Below, piece after piece: positions 26,450-34,803 of a DNA stretch of 64,000 nucleotides. The notes beneath the pieces are model-generated. The model saw nothing but the letters and a program-made list of their open reading frames with translations, had not been told where the DNA came from and did no database searches. This DNA is from an uncultured Carboxylicivirga sp. (lineage in GTDB: Bacteria > Bacteroidota > Bacteroidia > Bacteroidales > Marinilabiliaceae), in contig NZ_OY764327.1 of assembly GCF_963668385.1 (NCBI RefSeq), positions 186,001-250,000 on the forward strand, written 5' to 3'. The first letter of the stretch is position 1; every line of letters begins with the position of its first letter. The position numbers were made by a program, and so were the translations under genes.

Positions 26450-28228
26450 ATGAAGAAGATCAATCAATTATTAGGTCAATTTTTGTTGTGGAGAGTTAAG
26501 AATATAAATGAAAAACATTTTATTCTTATATTAAGTTTGTTGGTGGGTATTTTTAGTGGACTAGCTGCTGTCATCTTAAAAAATGCCATTCACCTTATTC
26601 AAACTTTACTGACTAACAACTTTAAAGTTGAACACATGAATTACCTTTATTTGGCCTACCCTATAATTGGTATCTTCATCACATTAGTTTTGGTAAAATA
26701 TGTTGTTAAAGATAATTTAGGACACGGTATTACCAAAATCCTTTATGCCATTTCGAAACGTGGCGGACACATAAAATCTCACAACAATTATTCATCGATA
26801 TTTACCAGTTCGTTCACCATTGGTTTTGGTGGGTCGGTTGGAGCTGAGGCACCAATTGTATTAACAGGTGCATCAATTGGTTCAACTCTGGGCCATTTAT
26901 TCAGGATGAATACTAAAACCATTATCCTATTGGTGGGTTGTGGATCGGCTGGAGCCATTGCCGGTATCTTTAAAGCACCTATTGCAGGATTGGTTTTTAC
27001 ACTTGAAGTTTTGATGCTTGATTTGACCATGGCATCAATTGTTCCTCTATTGATTTCAGCAGTAACATCTGCTACCGTAGCCTTCTTCTTTCTGGGTAAA
27101 GATGTTGAATTCTCATTTAATTTAGAAGCTCCCTTTTTATTAAATAACATTCCATACTATGCACTTTTGGGTATAGTTGGAGGTTTCGTATCACTTTACT
27201 TTACGCGCGGTGTAATGTGGGTTGAAAAACATTTGGGTGTTGTTAAGAATCCATTTGTAAAATGGATTATTGGTGGAGCCGTATTAAGTTCGCTTATCTT
27301 TTTATTTCCTCCGCTATACGGTGAAGGATATCACACCATAACTGAGTTATTAAACGGAAACAGTGCCGAAGTATTAAACGAAAGTTTATTCTTCCCACTT
27401 CACAATAACCTATGGGCTGTATTGGGTTTTCTGGCTATGCTAATCATATTTAAAGTATTTGCAACTGCCGTAACAACCGGAAGTGGTGGTATTGGTGGTA
27501 TTTTTGCCCCTACCTTGTTTATGGGTGGTGTTACCGGATATTTCTTTGCTCAATTGGCCAATACCTTTGGTTTTGTAGACCTTCCATCGTCTCACTTTAC
27601 TTTAGTGGGTATGGCTGGCTTGATGGCTGGGGTTATGCATGCACCTTTAACGGCCATCTTCCTTATTGCTGAAATTACCAATGGCTACGGTTTGTTTATA
27701 CCTCTTATGATTACCTCAACCATTGCTTACATCACAATTATGTATTTCGAGCCTCACTCAATATACACCAAACGATTGGCGCAAAAAGGAGAATTAATAA
27801 CACACCATAAAGACAAGGCTGTACTAACCATGATGCGTTTGGATAAAGTACTGGAAACTGAATTTAAAACTGTTTTCCCCGAAATGACTTTAGGCGAACT
27901 AACCAAAGTGGTTTCTAAATCGAAACGTAACATCTTCCCGGTCATTGATCATGCCGATCAATTAAAAGGTTATATTACATTATCAGATATACGTGGAATT
28001 ATTTTTAATCATGACCTTTACAACGAAACAACCGTTGAAGAACTAATGGAAGTGCCACCAGCAGTTATTGATCATGATGAGAATATGGATAACGTGATGA
28101 AGAAATTTGAAGAAACAGGTGCATGGAACCTTCCGGTGGTTGAAGATGGCAAATACCTTGGCTTTGTTTCCAAATCAAAAATATTCTCTGTTTATCGACG
28201 TGTGTTAATTCACTTTTCGGATGAATAA
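26450..28228 (+). CDS. ClC-type chloride channel/transporter with CBS pair, second paralogue
   Basis: The 592-aa protein is collinear with the gene at 22440. Motifs are more divergent: GHGIT where the family has G(S/H)GIP, GAEAP where it has G(R/L)EGP (gating Glu kept as E133), and GSGGIGGIFAP intact. Val187 replaces the proton glutamate, as in the other copy. The C-terminal CBS pair is intact (FPVIDHADQLKGYITLSD; PVVEDGKYLGFVSKS). The two copies probably arose by local duplication and then diverged in the selectivity region. They might form different homodimers or a heterodimer, which is inference. Confidence 0.88.
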   Translation: MKKINQLLGQFLLWRVKNINEKHFILILSLLVGIFSGLAAVILKNAIHLIQTLLTNNFKVEHMNYLYLAYPIIGIFITLVLVKYVVKDNLGHGITKILYAISKRGGHIKSHNNYSSIFTSSFTIGFGGSVGAEAPIVLTGASIGSTLGHLFRMNTKTIILLVGCGSAGAIAGIFKAPIAGLVFTLEVLMLDLTMASIVPLLISAVTSATVAFFFLGKDVEFSFNLEAPFLLNNIPYYALLGIVGGFVSLYFTRGVMWVEKHLGVVKNPFVKWIIGGAVLSSLIFLFPPLYGEGYHTITELLNGNSAEVLNESLFFPLHNNLWAVLGFLAMLIIFKVFATAVTTGSGGIGGIFAPTLFMGGVTGYFFAQLANTFGFVDLPSSHFTLVGMAGLMAGVMHAPLTAIFLIAEITNGYGLFIPLMITSTIAYITIMYFEPHSIYTKRLAQKGELITHHKDKAVLTMMRLDKVLETEFKTVFPEMTLGELTKVVSKSKRNIFPVIDHADQLKGYITLSDIRGIIFNHDLYNETTVEELMEVPPAVIDHDENMDNVMKKFEETGAWNLPVVEDGKYLGFVSKSKIFSVYRRVLIHFSDE

Positions 28229-28372
28229 ATCACAAGGTCAAAGTTTAAAAGGCAAAAGTTAAAAGTAAGATAGATTATAGATTGATAGGTCAGCAGGTCG
28301 ATAGATTTCTTATCATCATATATTAAATTAATCGACTCATTGATCAATTGAAAATTAATTCATCGAACATTT

Positions 28373-28765
28373 TTACATATCCAACCAGATATTACGACCC
28401 CACACCAGCATAATTACAATTACCAAAACAATCAGGCTCCAAAGAGGCCATTTACGTTGCAGAAAACGAATAAGCTTATCATCATTTCTAAAAACATCTA
28501 TCGCCGCTTGCATAACAGCACCAAGCATAAATACGTTAAATAAAATACCTAAGGGATGGTAAAACAGCGATTGTGACAAGTGCCCATGTATAAGCATCCA
28601 TGTACTTCGGCCCATTCCGCACCCCGGACAAGGTATACTACTCACTTTTTTAAACAAACAAATACTTTCGTGAGACTGCGGAAATGAAGTTAAAAGTAGG
28701 TAACTATACCCCAGCATAATTACCCCTATTATCGTAAGATTAAATAACCTATTGCGATTAGGCAA
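28373..28765 (-). CDS. DUF2752 membrane protein
   Basis: The 130-aa protein has about three hydrophobic segments (near 10-28, 62-84 and 104-124). It contains the family signature [14 protein letters not shown] near residues 41-54 and an H..G..FYHPLG stretch. The Cys pair could bind metal, but the function is unknown. Its start overlaps the end of the TM2 gene by 8 nt, so the two are co-transcribed. The TM2-DUF2752 pair is a familiar combination in this phylum, as I recall. Confidence 0.82.
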   Translation of the reverse strand: MPNRNRLFNLTIIGVIMLGYSYLLLTSFPQSHESICLFKKVSSIPCPGCGMGRSTWMLIHGHLSQSLFYHPLGILFNVFMLGAVMQAAIDVFRNDDKLIRFLQRKWPLWSLIVLVIVIMLVWGRNIWLDM

Positions 28766-29093
28766 CTCTTGTAAATTTCTCGAAGTTACTATCTTTAGTA
28801 GCTCCCATAATCAAGAATAAATCAACCAATGTCCAGATACCAAAACCTCCACAAGTTAATAATTTAGCTATACCTAAACCGGTTTGGCCTAACATAAAAC
28901 GATCAACACCTAAATAGCCAAAAAAGAATGACAAAACCAGCATGATAGTTGGGTTTCGGTATTCTTGTGTGCTAATCAGGAAAAAGCGTTGATCATCAAT
29001 CTCTTCCAATTTCTTTTTAATAACAGGCATCGATTCTGCCGGAAAGCGCTCAGCATTCTGCGCCAGGAATAAAGTAATACTATTTGAATCCAT
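28758..29093 (-). CDS. TM2-domain membrane protein
   Basis: The 111-aa protein has a soluble helical N-terminus (about 45 residues). A TM2 domain follows: a first hydrophobic segment [15 protein letters not shown], a short turn [13 protein letters not shown], and a second segment [10 protein letters not shown]. The DRF motif between helices is the hallmark of TM2 proteins. The role is unknown; the family may sense or organise membranes. It is the first gene of a two-gene unit with DUF2752 and has a well-matched promoter 18 bp upstream. Confidence 0.85.
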   Translation of the reverse strand: MDSNSITLFLAQNAERFPAESMPVIKKKLEEIDDQRFFLISTQEYRNPTIMLVLSFFFGYLGVDRFMLGQTGLGIAKLLTCGGFGIWTLVDLFLIMGATKDSNFEKFTRVA

Positions 29094-29110
29094 AATTTAA
29101 GTTTGAGGCG

Positions 29111-29140
29111 CAAAACTAGTAAAAATGTGCATTTTATCAA
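29111..29140 (-). promoter_or_regulatory. Promoter of the TM2-DUF2752 unit
   Basis: On the minus strand TTG (29140-29138), 19 bp, then TAGTTTTG (29118-29111) matches the Bacteroidota consensus. The start codon at 29093 implies a leader of about 12 nt. Confidence 0.7.
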
Positions 29141-29213
29141 CACTTACTATTTCCATTTCTAAAAATCATTAAAACTTATAAAGTGCATTACTTTTTTATA
29201 TCAATTAGTTCTG

Positions 29214-29221
29214 TAAATTTG
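29214..29221 (+). promoter_or_regulatory. -7 box ahead of glyA
   Basis: TAAATTTG fits TAnnTTTG, divergent from the TM2 promoter. No TTG at the expected -33 distance. It would give a leader of about 95 nt. Confidence 0.4.
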
Positions 29222-29323
29222 TGGACTCGTGATGAATAAGCTGTAAAACATATAAACCATAACTCCAGCTATTGGTTAAGCATTAACTAGATTAGAAAGG
29301 GTTAAAAACTAATTACAAAACAA

Positions 29324-30604
29324 ATGAAAAGAGATACAGTCATCTTTGACCTGATCAAAAAAGAATACGATCGTCAAAAAAACGGTATTGAATTAATTGC
29401 TTCTGAAAATTTTGTGAGTGAGCAAGTAATGGAAGCTCAGGGTTCGTGTTTAACCAACAAATACGCCGAAGGATATCCAGGCAAACGTTATTACGGAGGT
29501 TGTCAGGTAGTGGATCAAACCGAGCAATTGGCTATTGATCGTGCCTGCGAACTTTTTGGAGCGGAATATGCCAACGTTCAACCACACTCGGGGGCACAAG
29601 CTAATGCTGCAGTGTTTTTTGCCTGTTTGAAGCCAGGTGATACTTTTATGGGATTGGATTTGGCTCATGGTGGTCACCTTACACATGGTTCGCCTGTTAA
29701 CTTCTCTGGTGTAACTTACCACGCCATTTCATACCACGTAAAAGAAGATACCGGCTTGGTTGATTACGACGAAATGGAAACCTTGGCTCGTGAGCAAAAA
29801 CCTAAAATGATTATTGCAGGTGCATCGGCTTACTCGCGCGAATGGGATTACGCCCGTATGCGTCGTTTGGCTGATGAAATTGGTGCTTTATTGCTTTGCG
29901 ACATGGCTCACCCTGCCGGTTTAATTGCCAAAGGCAAATTGAACAACCCGGTTGAGCATTGCCACATTGTTACAACCACTACTCATAAAACACTTCGCGG
30001 ACCTCGCGGTGGTATGATTTTGATGGGTAAAGACTACGAAAACCCATTTGGTATTAAAACACCAAAAGGCGAAACCAAAATGATGAGTGCTGTTTTGGAT
30101 TTTGCTGTTTTCCCTGGTCAGCAAGGTGGACCTTTGGAGCACGTAATTGCAGCTAAAGCAGTTGCTTTTGGCGAAGCTTTATCTGATGATTATGGAGTGT
30201 ATATCGAGCAGGTTCAAAAGAATGCTCAAGTGATGGCCGAGGAGTTTATCAAAAAAGGATATAAGATTATCTCAGGCGGTACCGATAACCACTTAATGTT
30301 AATCGACCTTAGAACTAAATTCCCTGATATTACTGGTAAGCAAGTTGAAAACATATTAGTTAAAGCTGACATTACTCTTAATAAAAACATGGTACCATTC
30401 GACAGCCGATCACCATTCACAACCTCAGGTATTCGTGTGGGAACTTCAGCAGTTACATCGCGTGGTTTAAAAGAGGCTGATATGGTTACTATTGTTGATT
30501 TTATCGACGAAGTAATTTCAAATATCGACAACGACGAAGTAATTGCCGGTGTATGTAAAAAAGTAAATGCGCTGATGGCTGACAAGCCAATGTTTGCTTG
30601 GTAA
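29324..30604 (+). CDS. glyA: Serine hydroxymethyltransferase
   Basis: PLP enzyme interconverting serine and glycine while loading one-carbon units on tetrahydrofolate. The 426-aa protein is full length. It shows ELIASENF near the N-terminus, [33 protein letters not shown], and the PLP-lysine motif [14 protein letters not shown] with K222. The C-terminal [13 protein letters not shown] is also standard. It is monocistronic, with a strong terminator downstream. That hairpin is duplicated 9.9 kb away at the end of the GLPGLI module. Confidence 0.97.
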   Translation: MKRDTVIFDLIKKEYDRQKNGIELIASENFVSEQVMEAQGSCLTNKYAEGYPGKRYYGGCQVVDQTEQLAIDRACELFGAEYANVQPHSGAQANAAVFFACLKPGDTFMGLDLAHGGHLTHGSPVNFSGVTYHAISYHVKEDTGLVDYDEMETLAREQKPKMIIAGASAYSREWDYARMRRLADEIGALLLCDMAHPAGLIAKGKLNNPVEHCHIVTTTTHKTLRGPRGGMILMGKDYENPFGIKTPKGETKMMSAVLDFAVFPGQQGGPLEHVIAAKAVAFGEALSDDYGVYIEQVQKNAQVMAEEFIKKGYKIISGGTDNHLMLIDLRTKFPDITGKQVENILVKADITLNKNMVPFDSRSPFTTSGIRVGTSAVTSRGLKEADMVTIVDFIDEVISNIDNDEVIAGVCKKVNALMADKPMFAW

Positions 30605-30668
30605 TTTTAAGCTGATAGCTATTAGAAGTTAAAACACTTCGCTTTTAGTTGTTAGAATTTACAATATT

Positions 30669-30720
30669 AAAGAACGGTTCTTTATAGCCATTATGGCAAT
30701 AGAGAACCGTTCTTTTTTTT
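30669..30720 (+). terminator. Terminator after glyA; one of two near-identical hairpins bounding the GLPGLI module
   Basis: A 13-bp stem (30669-30681 with 30703-30715) with a 21-nt loop is followed by T. The sequence recurs almost unchanged at 40601-40650. The string AGCTGATAGCTA-TAG, just after each preceding gene's stop, is also shared. Confidence 0.8.
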
Positions 30721-30793
30721 ATACCAACAATAAAATTTGATTTTAATCATTATACATAAAGTATTACGATTACTAATTTTATAAACCTAATCG

Positions 30794-31630
30794 ATGCAAA
30801 AAACAACCATTATTATTTTAGCCCTTTTACTTAATAACGTAGTTAATGCGCAGGATTACGAATTATTAGATTCGACAAAATACATTGCACAATACACCTA
30901 CACAGTGCAACGAGATGCCCAGAACACAGATGACAAAACTACTTATACCATGTTACTGTATTTGGGCGATAAAGTGAGTAAATTTGAACACATGCAAGCC
31001 TACATCCGCGATTCGCTTCGCAATAAGGCTAAAACAGCAGCCAACCAATATACCGCTTACATGGATATGTTTGAGAAATCGGCTAGTAGCGAAACTGCCG
31101 GATACTTAGCTTCTTTTCGAATTATCAAACACTTGAATAGCAACCATCTGTTCTTAAGCGAAAAGATAGTATTCTGTCGCCAGAATATTAAGGTGATGGA
31201 AGAGCCTGTTTTTAACTGGCAATTAATAAACTCTTCTCCCGAAGTGTTGCAGGGATATACATGTAACAAGGCAAGCCTCTTATTTAAGGGGCGTACTTAT
31301 ACTGCATGGTACACCCCCGAAATTCCAATTAGCGACGGTCCTTACAAGTTTAAAGGTTTACCCGGCTTAATTGTTAAAATTGAAGACACACAACACCAAC
31401 ATTGTTTTGTATTGAATAAGTTTACAAAAACAGCATACCATATTCCTATTTATACTCAAGCCCAAAACTACACTTCTGTAACTATGACCGAGTATTACAA
31501 AATAAAAAGGACTGATAATGCAAAGATGATTGAGCTATTTAACAATCCTGAAAAATTCCAGACTAATGCTGACATGGGCGAAGTAATATCGAAAATTAAC
31601 AAGCGCAACAATTTTATTGAAAAATTATAG
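30794..31630 (+). CDS. GLPGLI-family secreted protein 1
   Basis: The 278-aa precursor has a signal peptide (residues 1-20, ending VNAQ). The defining motif GPYKFKGLPGLI is at 182-193, preceded by GYTCNKA (single Cys) and AWYTPEIPISD and followed by KIEDTQHQH. It ends RNNFIEKL, matching the family's conserved C-terminal Asn...Ile-Glu. GLPGLI proteins (TIGR01200) are exported proteins of Bacteroidota with unknown function. This copy stands alone: it has no small-peptide gene in front, unlike the later ones. The 21-bp minisatellite starts 12 bp after its stop and continues in the same reading frame. Confidence 0.87.
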   Translation: MQKTTIIILALLLNNVVNAQDYELLDSTKYIAQYTYTVQRDAQNTDDKTTYTMLLYLGDKVSKFEHMQAYIRDSLRNKAKTAANQYTAYMDMFEKSASSETAGYLASFRIIKHLNSNHLFLSEKIVFCRQNIKVMEEPVFNWQLINSSPEVLQGYTCNKASLLFKGRTYTAWYTPEIPISDGPYKFKGLPGLIVKIEDTQHQHCFVLNKFTKTAYHIPIYTQAQNYTSVTMTEYYKIKRTDNAKMIELFNNPEKFQTNADMGEVISKINKRNNFIEKL

Positions 31631-31642
31631 CATTTACAGTCA

Positions 31643-31999
31643 AGTAAGCATCTGACTACGTCGGGTAGCATAATGGCAGTATCAGGTACAATGCTGTCAA
31701 TACCGGGTAGGCATCTGTCGGTGTCAGGTAACAATCTGACAGTCCATGATAAACATCTGTCTACGTCGGGTAGCTTAATGGCAGTATCAAGTACGACGCT
31801 GTCAGTGCCGGGTAGGCATCTGTCGGTGTCAGGTAACAATCTTTCAGTCCAAGGTAAGCATCTGTCTACGTCGGGTAGCATAATGGCAGTATCAAGTACG
31901 ACGCTGTCAGTGCCGGGTAGGCATCTGTCGGTGTCAGGTAACAATCTTTCAGTCCAAGGTAAGCATCTAACTACGTCGGGTAGCGCAATGGCAGTATCA
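31643..31999. repeat. 21-bp minisatellite, 17 units with 105-bp higher-order period
   Basis: Exactly 17 units of 21 bp (357 bp), loosely GGTAnnnATCTGTCnGTGnCA, arranged in a five-unit (105-bp) super-repeat; for example GGTAGGCATCTGTCGGTGTCA returns every 105 bp. Because 21 is a multiple of 3, all units read in one frame on the plus strand (GRHLSVSGNNLSVQGKHLS...). A 122-codon open frame results (31673-32041). That frame is the one used by the GLPGLI gene upstream of its TAG. I treat it as intergenic variable-number DNA: the GLPGLI stop sits at the family's usual C-terminus and there is no ribosome-binding site. Confidence 0.85.
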
Positions 32000-32292
32000 G
32001 GTACTCATCTCATAAACAACATAACACATACTAAAGGTTAGTGTATGCTAGTAAATAAAAGCCAGCAACAATTAAAATACAATAGTATTATTCCTTTAAT
32101 ATATAGCATTATAAATCCACCTAAGTTCATTATAACATTTTAATCATTCCAAACTTATCATTCACATAACTTTATACTTTATTCACACAATAAAATCATT
32201 TTTTATTACAAAAATAGTGTTACGATTACCCTTTTTTGCAATTAACCATTGAGTATTCAATGGTGAGACTCAAAAACTTTAAATCAGTTTTT

Positions 32293-32967
32293 ATGAATTC
32301 TAAACAACGTAACAAAGTTTCAATGTTCAGGGCAGTTAATAATGTGTTTAATACCTACACTTCTGAATTAAGTTCTATACCTGTTTTGGTTAGCTTGATC
32401 GAAACCTTTGGTAACAATCTTATTAACATTGAAGATGTTTTACTTATTCAACAAGGCAAAACAACAGGAGCCAGCAAATTAAAAACAAAAGAAGAAGAAG
32501 AAATGATAGAAGCAACTGTACAAATGGCCGGTTCTATTTTTGTATACGCACAGGATAATAACCAACCCGACCTGAAAGAAAAATGTGCCATATCTTCCTC
32601 TCAGATTAGAAATATGTCGGATGAAGATGTAAAAACAGCCTGCCTCAATATTTATGCAGAAGCTGCAAGATTAGATGGTGCATTAACCGACTATGGTAAA
32701 ACGCCCGAAGACATTGCTCAGCTAAAAAAAGAAATTGACGACTTTGCTACCTTGATCGCCTCTCCCCGATCGGCCATTGTAACCCGCTCGCAGGCTACCC
32801 GAGAACTGGCTCGCTTAATTACCGAAAACAACGATTTATTGCGACTGAAAGCAGATAAACTGATGGAATTATTTAAAACCACTAACACTAAACTTTACAA
32901 TACTTACAAAGCAGCACGCGTTATTGTTGATTTACGGGCAGGTAAGCAAACAATAGTAGAAGAATAA
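32293..32967 (+). CDS. Uncharacterised helical Bacteroidota protein (MNSKQRNKVSMF type)
   Basis: The protein is 224 aa from ATG 32293; an upstream ATG at 32260 and TTG at 32236 are in frame, but relatives I recall begin with a short basic stretch and SMF/SMY as here. It is almost wholly helical, with no signal peptide or membrane segment. It has a mid-protein Thr-Thr-Gly (GKTTGASKLKTKEEEE), a Ser-Pro-Arg turn (IASPRSAI) and a C-terminal LFKTTNTKLYNTYKAARVIVDL. That last stretch recurs in this family, which is found in multiple copies in Bacteroidota genomes. Function unknown. It lies between the minisatellite and the wHTH gene and has its own hairpin downstream. Confidence 0.75.
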   Translation: MNSKQRNKVSMFRAVNNVFNTYTSELSSIPVLVSLIETFGNNLINIEDVLLIQQGKTTGASKLKTKEEEEMIEATVQMAGSIFVYAQDNNQPDLKEKCAISSSQIRNMSDEDVKTACLNIYAEAARLDGALTDYGKTPEDIAQLKKEIDDFATLIASPRSAIVTRSQATRELARLITENNDLLRLKADKLMELFKTTNTKLYNTYKAARVIVDLRAGKQTIVEE

Positions 32968-32976
32968 AATTAAAGG

Positions 32977-33015
32977 ATGCGATCTTAATAAAACAAATAT
33001 TCGAAAAGATCGCAT
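32977..33015 (+). terminator. Hairpin after the 32293-32967 gene
   Basis: A perfect 10-bp stem ATGCGATCTT (32977-32986) with AAGATCGCAT (33006-33015). The following sequence is only moderately T-rich, so termination strength is uncertain. Confidence 0.5.
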
Positions 33016-33100
33016 TCATTCTACTCAAACACCCCTCTTTCATTCGCCATATAATAAGAGGATTTTATAAACAAAGATTAAAGCCAAAACTCACCTAATT

Positions 33101-33346
33101 ATGAAAATTAACTTAAAAACCATCCCCTACCAACAACTAGCATCACTTATCGAAAATCAACAAACTGGCACTGCCTCAAAGTTGGCCAAACAAATTGGCG
33201 TATCGCGCTCTACCCTTTTTAATATGCTCGATGAAATAAGAGGTGCCGGAGTTGAAATTGAATACTGCGAAGAAAAACATAGTTATATCTACACAAATAA
33301 TAAACGCATAAAAGTAAATCAACCCATCGAAATTATAGCAACTTAA
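33101..33346 (+). CDS. Small winged-helix transcriptional regulator
   Basis: The 81-aa protein has a helix-turn-helix of HTH_11/winged type (KLAKQIGVSRSTLFNMLDEIRG) and a wing-like strand pair (VEIEYCEEKHSYIYTN). It has no ligand domain. It precedes the first poly-G/leader/peptide cassette by about 40 bp and points the same way. It may therefore control the cassette, or be part of its unit; both are inference. No copy precedes the second cassette, so a shared trans-acting role for both leaders is possible. Confidence 0.75.
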   Translation: MKINLKTIPYQQLASLIENQQTGTASKLAKQIGVSRSTLFNMLDEIRGAGVEIEYCEEKHSYIYTNNKRIKVNQPIEIIAT

Positions 33347-33379
33347 TAGAACAACACCCCTATTAGGTCTTTTAATATA

Positions 33380-33560
33380 AAAAAAAAGGGGGGGGGTAGT
33401 CTATTTTATTACACTAGCACTCATGTATATTTATACTGCTTTATAAATGGCCATTTAAAAGCAACCCCTGCCAACCTATTTTTGCGAACCGGTGCAGCAG
33501 GGGCGCAGGATTTAACCTGCACAAAATTAATTTATTTATTAACAACTTAAATTTTGTGTT
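33380..33560 (+). promoter_or_regulatory. Cassette leader 1: poly-G tract and conserved upstream region
   Basis: An A run is followed by nine G (33388-33396). About 70 bp on begins a block nearly identical to leader 2: CCCCTGCCAACC, TATTTTTG (33477-33484, fits the -7 consensus), CCGGTGCAGCAGGGG, and the hairpin GCAGG-ATTTAA-CCTGC. The block ends AACAACTTAAATTTTGTG at the peptide start codon. CCCCTGC and GCAGGGG flank the -7 box as an inverted repeat. The strict conservation of non-coding sequence between the two cassettes suggests shared transcriptional control or a structured mRNA leader. Confidence 0.6.
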
Positions 33561-33743
33561 ATGAAAAAACATTTGAAGAAGTTTTTATTTGTAGCTGGAT
33601 TTGTAGCAATTACAGCTGCTGCAAATGCAAAAGTATGGCCCATCGAATGCGAAGATGGATCAGCATACCTTCTAATCACGACAGAAACTGATCGCTTTCT
33701 AGATTTGATTGCCTATCTCGATGCCTGTGAAGCACTTTGTTAA
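33561..33743 (+). CDS. Small secreted two-cysteine peptide 1
   Basis: The 60-aa precursor begins MKKHLKKFLF with a hydrophobic signal ending AAANA (cleavage near residue 23). The mature part is about 37 residues: KVWPIECEDGSAYL, a helix-like stretch, and the end LDACEALC. It shares MKKHLKK, xIxCxxGxxY and a terminal (D/E)xLC or ALC with peptide 2, so the two form a family. Conserved Cys near mature position 7 and at the C-terminus could form a disulfide; this copy has one extra Cys. It is not a NVEALA-type peptide by its sequence. It lies just upstream of two GLPGLI genes, separated by a hairpin. Function unknown. Confidence 0.7.
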   Translation: MKKHLKKFLFVAGFVAITAAANAKVWPIECEDGSAYLLITTETDRFLDLIAYLDACEALC

Positions 33744-33755
33744 AATTTATCTACA

Positions 33756-33789
33756 CTCTTCCTCAATGACTCTAACTATTGGGGAAGAG
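33756..33789 (+). promoter_or_regulatory. Hairpin between peptide 1 and GLPGLI 2
   Basis: CTCTTCCTCAA (33756-33766) pairs with TTGGGGAAGAG (33779-33789), 11 bp with one G-U. No T run follows, so it looks like an attenuator or mRNA-stability element, not a full terminator. The second cassette has a hairpin in the same place. Confidence 0.6.
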
Positions 33790-33813
33790 GTAACTTTTAC
33801 TAAATTAAAGCAA

Positions 33814-34662
33814 ATGAAACAAACTTATAAACAATACCTCCTTTTCTCACTTTTGGTAATATTATCATTATCATTAGGTGCACAAACAAATAATGGCGTT
33901 AAAATAATTAACCCTTCAATTTTCTTTGCATCCTACAACTATGAATATCAAGAAGATTCTGCAAGTATCAACTCTCGCAGACAAGAAGAAATGTGGCTAT
34001 TAATTGGTAAAGATCTTTCTCAATTTGCTCACAATAGCATGTTCAGGATGGACTCCATGTTCTATAACTGCAATGATATTAATGATCCCAAAAATATGAT
34101 GAAAATCGGCCAACAACTTAGAGGAGATAAATTTTCTTATCTCACAAGTTATCGTATTATTAAATCCAATAATAAACTAACTACAGATTCTTATGAAGTA
34201 ATTTCCAATACCTACTATAAACTATCTGAAGAAATTACTTTTGATTGGAAACTAACTAACAAACCAGACACACTTATCTCAAACTTTTTATGCAAAGAAG
34301 CACAGACTACTTATAGGGGGCGAAAATATAATGCTTGGTACTCAGTGTCAATTCCCATTAACGATGGCCCCTACAAATTCAGAGGATTACCTGGTTTAAT
34401 TGTTAAAGTTGAGGATGTAGAAAAAGAACATAGCTTCTCACTTACATCTTTCGAAAAAATAAGCTACAATAAACCAATAACTTTATGGGATAGAAAATTT
34501 TCAGATGCTGAACCTGAACAATATTCAAAACTAAAACACAATCAAACCCTAGATAATCTTAGAAAATATGGAAACCCTCAAGTGGTGAATTTATCTCAAG
34601 ATAAACTGGGTAGTGTTGAAGCAAAAATTTTAAGTAGAAATAACCTAATTGAAAAGTATTAA
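33814..34662 (+). CDS. GLPGLI-family secreted protein 2
   Basis: I start at ATG 33814 (282 aa), where a signal peptide begins (MKQTYKQYLLFSLLVILSLS, ending LGAQ). The upstream in-frame Met at 33709 overlaps the peptide gene. The motif GPYKFRGLPGLIVKVED is near residue 190, preceded by LCKEAQTTYRGRKYNAWYS and followed by EKEHSF. The C-terminus RNNLIEKY matches copies 3 and 4 exactly. It is the second gene of cassette 1, with copy 3 following after 141 bp. Copies 2 and 3 are the closest pair (shared ASYNYEYQ, KEMWL-type and LGSVEAKIL segments), pointing to local duplication. Confidence 0.87.
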   Translation: MKQTYKQYLLFSLLVILSLSLGAQTNNGVKIINPSIFFASYNYEYQEDSASINSRRQEEMWLLIGKDLSQFAHNSMFRMDSMFYNCNDINDPKNMMKIGQQLRGDKFSYLTSYRIIKSNNKLTTDSYEVISNTYYKLSEEITFDWKLTNKPDTLISNFLCKEAQTTYRGRKYNAWYSVSIPINDGPYKFRGLPGLIVKVEDVEKEHSFSLTSFEKISYNKPITLWDRKFSDAEPEQYSKLKHNQTLDNLRKYGNPQVVNLSQDKLGSVEAKILSRNNLIEKY

Positions 34663-34803
34663 ATAATATCATTAACGCCGTTCATGTACCACTTACAACA
34701 TACATCTTTATCCAATACTCAATAAATACAACCGAATACTCATTTACACAATGCATACTGTCATAATTTGTGGTAATTAACACTCAGTAAATAAAGCTAA
34801 GCT

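Noticed and set aside
31495-31944. 149-codon minus-strand ORF across the minisatellite
   Set aside because: It is a by-product of a 21-bp repeat that stays open in several frames and overlaps the end of a well-supported GLPGLI gene.
31673-32041. 122-codon plus-strand ORF made of the 21-bp repeat
   Set aside because: No ribosome-binding site or conserved start. It follows a stop codon at the family's normal C-terminus. Kept only as an observation about in-frame repeats.
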